Origin: Neolentinus lepideus HHB14362 ss-1
Taxonomy: Eukaryota; Basidiomycota; Agaricomycetes; Gloeophyllales; Gloeophyllaceae
Reading direction: 5' to 3'
DNA length: 64,000 nucleotides
NCBI GenBank assembly: GCA_001632425.1
Contig: KV425569.1
Span: 336,495-400,494, forward strand
Shown here piece by piece: positions 25,588 through 38,504 of the stretch (within the stretch, counting starts at the first letter, position 1; every line of letters begins with the position of its first letter). The translations under genes and the position numbers were made by a program. Under the pieces are notes generated by a model. The model did not search any database, had not been told where the DNA came from, and saw only the letters and a list, made by a program, of their open reading frames with translations.

Positions 25588-28453
25588 GGCAGTAAGAGAG
25601 GAAAGGAAGACTCGAACAGCAACAAATATTAAGCCAAGCACAGCATTTGGAACAATAAGTCTTGAGGTATGGCCTGAGGCTGGAGGAGGATGAAAGGCGC
25701 TTAAACGGCCAGATGCAGGCCAGAGGCAACCCCAATGATACCTGCTCTCCTTCGGACTTGCGTAGTGTACTGACCACGTGGTGATTACGGCAGTCTGGCA
25801 AATAGTCTGGGAGTCGGAGTGTTAACTCAATGCTCGCGTGGCCCGGAAGACCTGCTAACAAAGTTTATCCAGCTATCTCGTAACGGAATGTAGCTTACCA
25901 TACGTATGCCACTTGGATACATCAGTGTGGCAGGTCGGGCGATTCGATTTCAATGATCTCTATGCAGTGAGGCTAGAGACTTGATTGGGGGGCACATCTT
26001 CTGCAAACACTGACTTAGATCAGTGTTGAATGCGAAGGAGAACGTGGCCAGTCTCAAGCCACATCGTGGGCCAGTGCTAGATAGAAAGAAATTTCAGCTT
26101 CCAGAGCGTCGCGACGTATGAAACATTACAAACGACGCGAGGTAACGTCAATTGGTATGTCAGATGCAGGGAATTACACATTTAACATGCTGAATAACTA
26201 AATAATAGTCTCTCCTGAGTATTACTGTACCCTCTCAGCTCTGCAGGTGTCTCCGGGTCTCGTAATTGCCACTCAGACATTGCCTTGTGCGTCCGGCCTC
26301 AGCGCCACATCTGGGCCTGATAACGCTCTCACAGCCACACCGACCGCCTAGATTGCTCGCGGAGATTTGATGCTTGCAATTGATGCACGATCAGAAACTG
26401 CCCGACCTGAAGGCTATCGGAGTGAACGCCGGTACACTGCTGTACAATGCGACTTTTTTCGCGCTCATTCCAGGATTTTTAAGGAGCACTTCATCCGGAT
26501 AGTGTACGAGCAAGATAATCGCCTGGAATATGCACAACATCTACTAGTACGTGTCAATACACCTCGCTAATCAGAGCGCTCATACTTGACAGCATGAGAC
26601 TTTATAGTGGTCCCGAGCAAGCGTGAGTCGATTCCCTCGTTAATAGATATCGATGCATGTCGTTGTACAACCGGACCCAGCGAAGGTGACTTATTACCCT
26701 CTTCTTCGAAGATTAAACCTAAAATCCTGCCTGACAACTCATATCAACGTTATGGCGTCAATTTGTGAGTAATTGGTGGACCCGTTGGCAGATAGTACAG
26801 CGTTCGACCTCGATCCAGAGTGATAAGAGGGCTCGCTATTTCGTACCCTTTACGAAACGTAAATTGTCAGGAGGCTTAAGGATCGCCGCTCCATTCTCCA
26901 ATCTGATGGAGAATGCAGTGAACCGGTCGAGTTCCAGCCAGGTATCCGGAACCCCCTCATCGTCATAAGTGGTCTGGACTTGATCGAGTCTTGTCGACTT
27001 TCATACTTATACACCTGTATTAGCCATCACAGAATGGAGAGCCAATCAACTGTCTCAACCATCCGGAAGGATCTACCAGTACCAGATCCTCCAATCATGG
27101 TGCGTCGTGACTAGAATGAAGCGTAGCAAACCCATACTATGGTATCATCTATCAATGTCATGTCTAACACGCAGTCGAGGACCCAGCTCGGTGCTTTTGA
27201 AGTCGCATGTTATTGGCGAGACACCACTGTAGCAACGAGTCTTATTTCTCGCTTCTCAGTGCAGGCAAGACCTGTGGGAGCTCGAATAGCCTTAGGAAGC
27301 ACGACCGTTAGTACGATCACAAGAAATGCGTACCCGGTACGTGACTAGAATACAGCCTTTCGTAAATTTGCCTCTCACTAACACAGGATCCATGCATACG
27401 CTTCTAATCCTTGCTTGGCTGTACCACGATCGTGCATACGGATGGGTTGTGGAACCAGAATATCGTTGATGTTAACAGTCTTTCTCATTTACAAATATCC
27501 AAGGGCATCGTACTATGGGCTGCGGACCCACTGTTCGTCATACACCTTGACTTCCTGAGACCCGGCGCAGCCATCACAGCTCGACCGGCTGCTATTCAAT
27601 GTATGAGGGAAACATTGAACGATTCACGTAATAAATCGATGATAGTAGGCCTGTACTGCGGAAGAAGTTTGTGCTCTAGTGTGAACGAGAAGACGACTTG
27701 GATCGCAGCTTTTGCGGCGTAATTATCGATTACTCTTTGCAATGGTATGTAGGTAAGTCAGCATTGTCCCTTAATATAATGGAAACGAGGACACTTACGG
27801 GCCCTCTTGCGCTTGAGATATTATCTCGATGAATAATCCTCATTATCTCATCCTCAACGTGGAACTACGACAACGGACCACAGGCCTAACTTCGGCTATC
27901 CACTGCGGCGCAACTTGCATCGGTGCATCCTCCTCGTTTACGTGCTGCGAGGAGCACTGGGATTATCGATACGTAGTGGAGGCCTTGTGGGTTGCCCCTG
28001 TACGTCGGCATTGCCCATCTCCCTTTCGAGCTTCCATATTTACGAAAGATAGACCGCGCGATTGACAAGAGGGTTTCTATTAGCAGAGATGGTAACGTAC
28101 TCGTGTAGTATGACCAATGAATCAAGTATTGAGCCCGCTCAGACGAGCACTCAGGTCTTGAAGTCCCACAGCTGCAGACGAGCGTAGCAGCAGTGATTAC
28201 CTCCATTCATGCCTTATCTTGTCTCCGACACCAGTATCTCCTCGTGTCGTCTTTGAAGCTCGTGTTGGGCAACGTCACGGCCAGAAATGGAGTGCGCCAC
28301 AAACCACTTGTGTATCCCAATGTATGATACCCTCATGAATAAGTATGTAGATAGAGTCACTTCGAACTATAGCTAATACAACCTAGATGGCGCAGAAAAA
28401 TTAACGTAGTATAGACATAGAATCACAAATAATGAAAAGAGAAATGATCCGTT
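25588..28453. other. Long intergenic region, nothing recognised
   Basis: Sequence upstream of ATG13 and downstream of the membrane-protein gene. It holds several frames of 60-100 codons with occasional GT..AG-like borders (26.4-27.7 kb on +), but no exon chain gave a recognisable protein. It could contain a decayed gene; I cannot support one. Confidence 0.4.
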
Positions 28454-30346
28454 CTACGAGAAGTGTGGCCAATAGTTCGACCACGCAGGAAGCTCATAAG
28501 CACCCGTCGGAAGGTAGAGTAACTGTCGAAAGCTCTCGATGACGAGATATGCACTGGACGAGATATAAATTACCGCAGAGAGCGCGAGGATCTGCTTCTC
28601 ACCAGGACGAGATCTAGATTCTTCCAACTGAGGCAGGAACTTTATGGGAACTCCAATGGCCATGGCAGCGGCGGTACCCATAACTATCCCATATCCAGTC
28701 AGTACGGCAGTTGCTGCGCGCCACAATATCCGCTCAACGGATGTTGGGAAATGGGCAAACCACCCGATGAAATGTGGAAGACCATATATCGCCAAGAGGA
28801 CCGCTGCGGCCAAGCGTGGCCGCAGAACGCGCGTAAATCCGAAGATGTCGCTATTGGCGAAACCTTGGAGGGAGGAGTCTCTCTTGACCAGAGCATGAAA
28901 GAATGGAGGATATGGAGGAGAGAGGAAGTTAAGGCAGTCTTCACCATATGTCCTGATGGCAGACGATGCCAAGGACCATCGTACTATGTCCTCCCTCTCC
29001 AACTTGATATCGGGAGATGGCATCCTCGGACTCACGTACCACGGCCATGGCCTACGTCCATAGGCAATAAGAGCCTTGACGTCATCTATGGTACGATACA
29101 TCCATGCGGTTCGTGCTGGAGAACCAGAAGTGACGTTAACGGTGAAATCGACGGTGTCTAGCTACTGTGCTGGAATAACTGCAGTCTTTTCCTCAGTTTG
29201 AACTGAAATGGACTTTCGTGTCTTCATCGACGATGCTGGGTCCGGAGTCACCGATGATGCCGATGATGGACGGTGCTGTGGGATGGCTAGAGGCATGGAC
29301 GGTAACGGACTCGAAGGTCCAATTGATGACGCTTGTGCTGAAGAGGACTCGTCCTCACGAGATTCCGCGGGAGAATAGCGGAGATGAGTCATCTCGGCGG
29401 TGATACTAAAGCAGAGTACACCGGACAGCAGATACGTCTCCGGAGTGCTGCACATAGCCATCAGCGCACACGCTTTCCTCGCCTCGATGCCGCCAATAAG
29501 TGTAGGCTCCGAGACGTTGAGTGACTTCTCCCACCACACGAGGTACGTGAAGAGCGTGCAGATAGCGTGTGCCACAGTCGAAACTTCTAAAAGGCTCAAA
29601 GGCAGTCCTTGTATACCCCGTGAAATGCAATTCAGACAGAACCGTACCACCTGCCCAAGCAGTATGGTTTTGGCAAGACTATCTGCCTTGCTTCTGTCGG
29701 ATATCGAATCTTCCGATATATCGGGAATAAGATCGGGATGATACTGCAAAAGAAAGCGTATTCCATGTGATGTGATGGAGACACGGGTCTCTCCTCCAGG
29801 GAGAAATGGTTCGCCATTTGCATCATCGGCCAGAGGGAAGTCGAATGTGTAACCACCCATGCACCCATAGAAGGCATGCATCATTCTCCAAGTATATTTT
29901 CTGGTATGCTGAGGATCTCTGGGCTGGAGTTTGTCAGCCATATCAATAATGATGTGTAACCTGCAATCACAACTGTACCTTTTCCGGATCGATGTTACTG
30001 CGTTTAGATACGCGTCGGAAAAGTCGAAGGTACCATGGTGAAGAGTGCGGAGGCATCTTAGGTGTTTCCGAGCCTCGTCCAGTAGCTTCATCGCAGCTAG
30101 CCTCTGATTATAGGCGATAAAGAGGAGGAGCTCAGGAGCAAGCAACCCAACAAGCAACCACCCCATCTTGTTGACAAAGGACCATAACCGATCACTCTTC
30201 CTAGAAGGAATATCGCTATGGACGGCACTCCAGACGCAAATCGTGAGTGTCCCCAAGCATGCGGACAAAATGGTGAATGTTCCTCGGAATGAGGATTCTG
30301 GCCTCCACGTAGCAGAGGTAACAACTTCTGTTGCGTTTGACGACAT
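28454..30346 (-). CDS. Tryptophan-rich multi-pass membrane protein, interrupted by one in-frame stop
   Basis: Two frames in the same phase, 30346-29162 (394 codons) and 29161-28454, are separated only by TAG at 29162-29164. Read together they span about 630 codons. The N-terminus TFTILSACLGTLTICVWSAV is a membrane segment, followed by WLLVGLLAPELLLFIAY, GCMGGYTF, LVWWEKSLNV, and after a Ser/Pro-rich loop MYRTIDDVKALI, LRPRLAAAVLLAIYGLPHFI, AMAIGVPIKFLP, and VIYISSSAYLVIESFRQL. This layout (W-rich start, APEL-type second helix, GG-F loop, C-terminal helices) belongs to an uncharacterised multi-pass family common in Agaricomycetes; the function is unknown. The stop falls in the poorly conserved loop. 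It could be a true nonsense mutation, a sequencing error, or lie within an unrecognised short intron; I cannot decide. Confidence 0.6.
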
Positions 30347-31098
30347 CGAACAAGCGACAACCTAGTTTGCAACCAGCGCGACGGGGCCGAATAATCCGTG
30401 GCGTTGTCTGCGAATCTCGGAAATGGCGCCGTCTGAAACAGAGAACTAGAGGCAGAGGCTTAGGCTTGAATGGAACATGCCATATGCACTCGGTGCCCTA
30501 TATTCGCTGGGCTAAAGACTACACAACCGCGGCAGAGAGGGTGGCCCAGGGAGTCTTGAAACAGCATGGTCTTCAAGCGCCAGTACCAGAAACACGTCAG
30601 CGCAAGGTTCACAATCGTATTTATGCTCGTGCTAGGACTGCACATCGATGTGCTCAAGGTGGATTTACCAGCAATCTAGTCAGTATCAGGGAATAAATAT
30701 GTTATCAAAGACGTACGAGTCTTAGGAACAATTCATAAATTCAGGGTTCGGCTACTCCGCAACAGACCTACATCGGCACTGACAACGTATTATAGCTCAT
30801 ATTTAGAGTGGAACATCCATTGCGCAGAATGTTAGCAAGGACCTGCACATGAGTTCGCCACACGAAGCTTGATCCATAGCTGTCGTGAGACGGACGCGCA
30901 AGAATCAAGCGTACTTTGTCGATGATCGTAGACATAAATGCACGTTAGACTGCATCGGAAGAAGTTAGCGTACTGCGGGCGGGAGACGTTCGCAGAACAA
31001 GACACCAATGGCCTCAAGAGTAGACCATGCCTGGGTGATGAGGTAATAATACACATACTGTTCGACGGATCAAAATTTTTCTAGACTCGGAAACAAAC
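30347..31098. other. Intergenic, no gene recognised
   Basis: Upstream of the membrane-protein gene. Frames such as 30331-30696 (+) overlap its 5' end and have no motif. Nothing else is seen. Confidence 0.45.
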
Positions 31099-31686
31099 TT
31101 ATGCAAGGTAATGCTGCTGGTATTTGCGTTGGATCTGGTCTATTGAAGATAGCAGGGAGAGAGAGGCTTTCGCGTGCAATCCCATGACCCCGAATATCTT
31201 TTCGCCTTCATAGGAGCACTCAACTTGATGGACCAAGGAGATGAAATGTTTGCTCAACCGTGCCATTAATTCAACAGTCGATACTATTCTTTTTCCCCTT
31301 GATGGGCCTCCCCACACTATGATCCAAGGCAAGTGGTTGTTGAGAAATCTGCGGATTTGGACGGGCAACTCACTGATTGAACGGGTGTCTCCACCTCTAG
31401 AGTTCGAGATTGAAACGATATTGACATCAATGCCAGATATCAGCCTCAGTATAAAGCCTGCGGAGGGAAGCGTCGTTATAAACCGACAGGCCTAGCTGAT
31501 CATATCCTGGAATCGACGTAGATATGAGGAGATACGAAAGGAATATATCCATGAACCGGCGTTCAGTATCATGCATTTACTAAACTCTTGCCTTCCGTCT
31601 TGAGACATCATTTCATAATCGAGTGAGAATAACTTTTCAGGATCGCTGCAGCTCTGCTTCAACGTAACTTGTGAGAACTCGAACAT
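31099..31686 (-). CDS. Hypothetical protein, possible intron or stop inside
   Basis: Two frames in the same phase (31686-31492, MFEFSQVTLKQ..., and 31368-31099, ...IRRFLNNHLPWIIVWGGPSR) are joined by open sequence except for one TAG at 31492-31494. The phase would be kept by an intron of about 60 nt ending CCGCAG near 31454, but its donor (GTCGAT) is weak. No domain is recognised. It would be divergent from the WD40 gene, with 79 bp between start codons. It may be a real small gene, a decayed one, or chance. Confidence 0.25.
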
Positions 31687-31765
31687 TGTGGTCTATTTAT
31701 CCTTGTTTGTTCCGACTTCACAGTTGCTCAAACGACGATAGTGACAGCGTGGACGAGATTTGGCG

Positions 31766-33302
31766 ATGAGCTCTCCAATAACATTACCAGTGGTCACCAT
31801 ACAACATACTCTACAAACTGTCATTGACGATGTGCGTTCTGGCTTGGTCACCTCCGAGGATATTTGGATCTCGTGTTACAAGCTTGGGTCGACGTCTGTG
31901 CACGGCAAAGCCAAGGTCAGCTTGGCCAAGACGGACGGGCTGCGAGTGAATTTTGAAGCAGCAGATGGGGTCGAATTTAACTCTCTTGGCGGGGTAAGTG
32001 AATTTCTTCGCGATCAAAATTTTTTCTTCTCGGGTGATAAAGCGTCCCAAGTGATCGCATGTTTGCTTCTCTGATGACAGGGCTCGTATACAGCTGCTTG
32101 TCCAGTGCTGAACATTCCGCCCACGCGTCTAATATTTCCAAGACAGTCAATGAGTGACCCTGATCGCGCGGACCCACGACATGTGAGTACCTAATTTCAC
32201 TACTCGGACAAATGACATATACTGGTAACGCCAGCCTCAGCAGATAACTGCAATTGACGTTTCTCCTGATGGCACACAGATAGCCACCGGTTACAATGAT
32301 GGCACGATCTTATTGAGTCCTGTTACGTCTCTGTCTCAGCCGTCCGCTAGCACTAATAGTGCGAAGTTATCCTGCCAACCACACCTCACCACAGTCACCT
32401 CTCTCCGATTCTTTCCTTCCTCAAGGGTCCTCTTGTCTGCTGGTGCAGACTTCACCTTGCACATCCTGCCCGCTGAGGCTGCGGCTGGTCAGGACGCAAA
32501 TACAGAACGCCCGGCGTTTAAGCCTGTCCGCACTCTCAAGGCACATACCCGATCCATCACCAGCACGGCAATGGTCTCTCGCGGGAGAAATATCCTGTCG
32601 TCAGCCAAGGATGGTACGATACGGCTTTGGGACGTCAGTGGAGGTCAGCAAATCCGCGCGATGTGGTCGACGCGGTATGTGCCCGTGAACGACATGAGTA
32701 TCGGTGAGAAAGTAGAGTTTCAAGCCAGTGCTACTGCGGATCCAGATGGCGAGAGTGAGAGCACGCCGAAGCCCATAACCTTGGATGCCAGGGAAGTCGA
32801 CACGGCAGGCAATGTGGTGTTTTGCGCTCTACAAGACGGTGAATTTGAGGCTTTCGATCTGGCGACGAAGAACTCTGTCTTCCATTCGTCGTCCAACACA
32901 TCAGGGAAGAAGTTCCCCTTAACTGCCATTTCATACTCGTCGACTTCGAATTTCCTCGCGACAGGCTCGTCCAAGGGCATTGTCACTGTCTATGATACAC
33001 GTAATCTTTCCTCTCCCCTGACCTCGTTCACACGCAACGGCTCATCCATTGAGTCGCTCGCTTTCGTTGTCCCATCTTCCTTAAAGTTCTCCGGATCGAG
33101 TACTCAAGACGGGGAGCTAGGTCTAGCCATCGCAACTGAGGACGGTCTACCTTATATCGCTGAAGTCCGACCCGAAGGACCGGGAGTTGTCGCAGAGCTT
33201 GTGGGCGGAGACTGCGAAGCTGTGAGAGCAGTTAGAGTGCGAAGTGAGGATGCGGGTGAAGTGTGGACGGCTGGTGACGATGGCATTGTCCGGAAGTATT
33301 GA
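31766..33302 (+). CDS. RPN14: WD40 protein, Rpn14/PAAF1-like 19S assembly factor
   Basis: Three exons (31766-31993, 32081-32182, 32244-33302) give 462 aa. After an N-terminal part, WD40 blades are visible: ITAIDVSPDGTQIATGYNDG, TTVTSLRFFPSSRVLLSAGA followed by DFTLHIL, LKAHTRSITSTAMVSRGRNI with SSAKDGTIRLWDVS, LTAISYSSTSNFLATGSSKG with VTVYDTRN, and a last AVRAVRVRSEDAGEVWTAGD. The order and the SRGRNILS-DGTIRLWD block resemble proteasomal ATPase-associated factor 1/Rpn14, a chaperone that binds Rpt subunits during assembly of the proteasome regulatory particle. The family assignment is from pattern memory; another cytosolic WD40 adaptor is possible. Introns are 87 and 61 nt. The start is the first ATG in frame. 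Confidence 0.75.
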
Positions 33303-36300
33303 AAGTCGTGGCTTGGCGGAAAATAGAAGTGGGAGAAGCTAAGCGAATGAAGGAGATTGTCAGGAAGCAAGAGAAGTGTACAATTCGTAGTTGTGTTGCA
33401 TGTGTGCTGATGTCAGTACTGCCGTGTTTGGCGTTGATAGCCGAATCATTGAGAATTTAAATCAACTCGACAGTCCAATACGTTGATAGTTCTGATTCAA
33501 AGTAGTTTTCTTGCAGACACTGAGACAGCAGCTTGAGAAGAGTGTTAGGGCGTGTCTGATGGCAACCTTGATAGACCTTGATCGATGGTACAGAAAATCC
33601 CGAAGGCTGCAGGAGCCGATGGAATCGGTACGTTCGGCTTGTTCCTGTGCTGTTATTGAACATTGAACGCGCGGGAGCAACTATTACTTTTGTATTATCA
33701 TTGCTTAGTGATTCGACATATGTCGTCGTTCGATAATAAGGGTCTCGCACTTGCAGTAAGCATTCCATGTGCTTGTTTGTAGTGCTTTCTTGCCTTGCTT
33801 ACCAGCATACAACCCTGCCCAATGGCGGCAGCATCAGCAGTGTCAGAATTGAGTCCATCTGCACCATGACTAAAATTGGTTGAAGGATAACTTTAGACTC
33901 AGCGCACGACGTGATAACACTTCCGGCTTCGATACGTTCTACCTATACTCGCAAGAAACGCAGATCCACACACGCATGATGCGGTGCTGAACCGGCAAAA
34001 TTCAGACCGTGTGGGACGTTATGCATATTCTTCACTTCGAGCTACAAAGGCTGTACGTCGAAAATCGTGCAAACCACGATCGCGTCGAAAGCGCTTAGCG
34101 GAATATCCTCGCGTTATCCCTTCGTCTTGCACGGCAGTTGCCGCCATCCTTCTTATGGAAGAATGTCCTTCATGAAATCGACCTTTTCCCGTACTTGCTC
34201 CCAGCGGCAGGATGGAGTACCGACTGACCGACCGACTTGATCTTTCAGACATGTCTTATGCTGCATGACACCAAGAAGAAAATGTGCTCGCAATCGAAGC
34301 TTTCCGGGAAGGGTAGTGGCCGTAGCCATGTACCACTAACCTAGCAAAGGGTTGAGTCTCTGCAATGGTTCGAGACATGCATATAAAGCTCACAATGTAA
34401 TGAAGACTTTATCGACCGACCAGACGCTACTCCCAGGAATGGATTCCACATTTGGCGCACTCTTCGATGGGATGACAATCAGTACGCTGTAAGCACGTCC
34501 CTTCACGCGTCTGCTAGATCCTCCTCTGACATCTCCAAAGACTATTTGGAATAACGTGCGCTCAGACAATAGCATATTATCGCAGATATACCGACGACTC
34601 CAGAGCTATCAGGGTTCTTGTACGTTAGTGTTCAGTACGTGTTTGGAGCTAGTTGACTGAATTATCTTCTTCTAGGTGTTATCCCTTTGGATAGTCAGTG
34701 CTCCACAATTCGAAGACAGCTTCAAACATGCTGACGTGTGCAATAGACCGATACGTTCCAACAGGTGCTCATGACTCATTCATGCTGGCATTATATAGTG
34801 TCAAAGTGCGGGCGAGATTCCTTGAACTGCTCAATGGCCAACTGGTGCGTCGTTTCAGCTCTCGAATTATTCCTCGGCTGATCTCTAGGTATCAGGAGCA
34901 TCATCGTGCGTGAATGTATGAGGCTTTCAGAACTGTTGACTCAGGCAATTTTTTTCAGGGTCAAATGATACCATCAGTAGGGATTGTTCTCCTGGACTGT
35001 CTTTTTCATACGATCTGACGAGAAGTACAGGAACTTAGCATAGTATTGGTGCAGAGGTCAGTACGATTGTTTAGGTCATCCTGAGATGTACCTGACATAT
35101 CTTTGTCAAGCTTCTTCATCATCAGACTTTCAAAACGTGAGTGCAGAGTCTTGGGAATTTTTTGCGCCAGAGGAATAACCTAGTCTTCAGTGGCGCAGAC
35201 CAGATGGGGCTTGATTCTGGTGAGCATCCCAGGAAAAACTCGTGGAACGTCTAGTTTACGCTCCTCTCAGCACATCTTTCCGCTTACAGGGCTGTGTAAG
35301 TGCACTTTCTATCCTTAATCCAGTTTTATTTTTTGATTCCACTTGTTCGCGCGTCGCACATCAGTCTTCTCTGCAGGTGAACCAATTTTCCTATCTGTTG
35401 ATTATGCACAAGCTGAGTCGACAACAACCTACGGCTAATCTCAGCCTACGTAATGAAGTGGTATGCCCGTTGACTTTCGCTCAGTGCTGTGCTTGATATT
35501 GTCCTTCAGTTACAGATTACCTTCCTTCAGGTCCGCACATGAATCTCAGGTGTGCCTTCAACCGCGGCATAAGGGCGACGGGAGGTTCTTACAGAACGTG
35601 AAATCTTACAGTGGCAGGTATATGCAATATCAACAGTTCACGCAATGAATGACGTTATCGTAACCACCTACATGTGCACCTTCCTGTACCTACATCGGGA
35701 TCATGCGTTCTACAGGATGCGGTGAGTTTTTCCCGCAAATTTCAGTCCCTTCGCTGAGATATCGATACGCTATCTAGCACTCTCCTCCAGACCCTTAGTT
35801 TGTGGACAGTAGCGACATGCTTGTTAACATGGTGAGTCAACAGCGACTTGAGCTCTCAGACTCGGGTTCATGGTGTTCTAGCTTTGTGACCCTCGCATAT
35901 ACGGCTCTAGTAAGATGCAATTTGCGAAATTCGAGATGGTATGCTAACCTTCGGCATGCCCAGTATATCACAATGCCCTTCAATATGTGGTACATCGCCG
36001 TCTACTTCACACATCCCAAATGTACGCCCGCTCGCATGACCTACTTGTTGAAATTTTCAGAATGACTCCAATCTTATGCAGTTTATGTCAATGCAATGCT
36101 AGCCGCGTACGTACATCATCCCTGTGATAATGTTGAAGCCAAGCGTCTCATATACTGGATCCATATGCTCAACACCCGTAAGCGCCTACGAAGCCAAGTA
36201 CAGGGCGGTGTTTTCGAGGCATGCTGATCAAGGTGCAGAGTGTATTGTCTCGTGGATTGAGCTTACAATAGATCGGGTTTTGGTTGCAATGTATCATTAG

Positions 36301-37019
36301 CATGTCATTGCCTGCGAACAGTCTGGAGTAAGTCATCTGTATCGCTAGTCGACAGAGTGCACAGCATAAGTCGCCCTCCCAGCAGATCCGGCACACTAAA
36401 CATAGACATTGGCTCGGATTTATGACGACCTAGTCAATATTTGCTCTCAGTGACTGAATCCGTTGTCTGTGTAACATTATCTCTATCACAATGCAGGAAG
36501 TGCGATCTCACCATCAAATATACTCCCAAGAGCAACTTCAGGACTTCGGCCCTAGTTCTGATGATCTGAACAAGTATCAATATTTATGTCGAGCCAGAAC
36601 ATCCCAAGAGTGATGCCCATCGGGTCGGAGCAACCCGATTCCTTTCTGGTATGCCGCGAAGCAGCAGCGTGTTTGAGAGAAATCTCAACTTCTCTAGTGG
36701 ATCGTTCGTTAGCTGGAAAGGTGTGGGCCATAGACATACCCCAATAGCGCCAGCGTTCGTTCGAAAATGGCTTGATATGTAAAGCATACATGCATAATCA
36801 TCCAAGTGTGAACAGTAAGCACTTTGATCAACCAGTACGCAATTGAAAGTCCGCCAGAGGACTTCATGGGGTCTCGTAGACCGACTATGGACCGGCTGTG
36901 GGCGTCTAGACACTTATGTCCTCACTGTGCACTCTCTCGAAGATATCTTCCCAGAGATCACAAAATTTCCGCTAAAACCGTAGTTCTTTTAGACCGACCT
37001 GTGCTCAATATCCACATCC
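33303..37019. other. Long intergenic region with possible gene relics
   Basis: Many short frames but none longer than about 105 codons, and no chain of exons could be recognised. On the minus strand near 36170-36240 one frame reads ENTALYLAS, stop, ALTGVEH, an ankyrin-repeat-like phrase broken by a stop. This may be a relic. The rest is unexplained. Confidence 0.35.
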
Positions 37020-38409
37020 ATGAGTACTCTGTATGAAATCAGACCCACCAGCTACGGTGGCCGCGGCGCTTTCGCAATATCCTCCATTCCTGCAGGGACA
37101 GTGGTCCACAGCTCTCCATCTCCATTTGCACATGTGGTATACCGTGTGTTTAGAAAAGAGGTATGTGCGTGGTGCTGGAGATACGCCTGGGACGATGCGG
37201 GGAGAGGGAACTGGCCTGTGAAGATAAACGATGCAGGGAAGGGGAAAGAAAGGGACAAGGCGAGAGGAGGGTTGTGGTTCTGCAGCGAGTCGTGTAAAGA
37301 GGAGTGGACGAAGGATGACGAGGACGCTTTTGCGGTGGGAGTATATGAGACTATTGACCGGGAGGCCGCGAAAGCACTGAAAGTCAAGCCTACTACAGAT
37401 TTAGATCCTTCGGAGAACAAGCGAATTGTACTCAGTCTCTCCGATATCGTACCAGAAAGCTTGCAAGCAAATGATCTTACGGCTGAGTTTATGGATAGTG
37501 TATGGACAGAGGCTGAGCAGGTTGCACACTCGTCTTTCATTTCCTCTACAGCTTCTGGCAGGTCTCAAGGGAAGCGGAGGGGTGTCGCGGTTGCCCTGGA
37601 CGATGAACATGACGTTGACCTGGCAAGATTCATAGTATCTGGATTGATATCTATTTACCGCCACAAGACCGACCTATCCACCGTTTCTCCCTCCTCTGTC
37701 GCATTCTCTCCCGGAACTGCTCCTCCACGATCCCCAACTCCCTCTTCTCCGGGACCAGCGTCACGTGCGCCGTCTCCATCCACAGCACTGACACTACTAT
37801 CAGACTCTTCCGTCTCAACCTCCTGGTCAGAATTCCTTTCACTCCAACCCAGCGAACTCTCCGCTGTCCGCTCGTCCCCGCGGCAACTATCTCAATGGAT
37901 CCAGGTTTACTTGTTCCTCGCGTCAATATTCGCCGGTCATCCCCTCCATCCACTCACCTTGGACCCTTCATATATTCGGGCCATCTTCATCCGCGACGCA
38001 GGCAATTCGTTTGGAATATGGCAACTCCCCTACATGGATGAGAGCGAGATGTTCGGATGGGGTGTTTGGGTGTCTGCGAGCTATTTCAACCATAGTGCGT
38101 CTCGCCATTATTTCTCTTTTTCTCTTGTATTTACAACCTTGCTCGGCATCAACTCTCGTCGACTCAGGCTGCTCTCCCAGCCTCATCAAACAGCGTACTG
38201 GCCGGGAATTCTCCTTCATGACTACGAGGCTTATTGAAGCTGGCGAAGAACTGACTATATCGTATGGAAGCGTGAGCGACGATATGAAGACTAGAAGGAA
38301 GAGACTCTGGGATGGGTGGTGGTTCTGGTGTGGTTGTACCAGGTGTGTGGAGGACTTGCGTACAAGCGATGAGCATGGAGATGATGTGAGCAACATACCA
38401 TTGCGATGA
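37020..38409 (+). CDS. SET-domain protein of the SMYD/Set6 type
   Basis: Two exons (37020-38094, 38168-38409; 73-nt intron) give 438 aa. The SET domain is split in the usual SMYD way. The N-terminal part reads MSTLYEIRPTSYGGRGAFAI. A Cys cluster in the MYND position follows (CAWCWRYAW, later WFCSESCKEEW), but it has fewer Cys/His than a full MYND finger. A long low-complexity Ser/Pro insert precedes the C-terminal SET half: RDAGNSFGIW, SASYFNHSCSPS across the intron (A|GC), EAGEELTISYG, and post-SET FWCGCTRC. These are the residues that bind AdoMet and the target lysine in SET methyltransferases. The target, histone or other protein, is unknown. The joined NHSCSP motif confirms the intron. 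Confidence 0.88.
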
Positions 38410-38479
38410 ACGTGAGGCACTGGCACTGGTCAATATGAAGATACAGTTTTCGCATCATTGATAAGGCCACGGACTAGGA

Positions 38480-38504
38480 GGGATATCAGCGAAGCTGATA
38501 TCCC
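38480..38504. repeat. Perfect 11-bp hairpin after the SET gene
   Basis: GGGATATCAGC (38480-38490), loop GAA, GCTGATATCCC (38494-38504). It lies 71 bp past the SET-gene stop, so it may be in its 3'UTR. There is no T-run. Function unknown. Confidence 0.7.

Noticed and set aside
30331..30696. 121-codon plus-strand frame
   Set aside because: Overlaps the 5' end of the membrane-protein gene; basic composition without motif.
37052..37540. 162-codon minus-strand frame
   Set aside because: Antisense to the SET-domain gene, no domain of its own.
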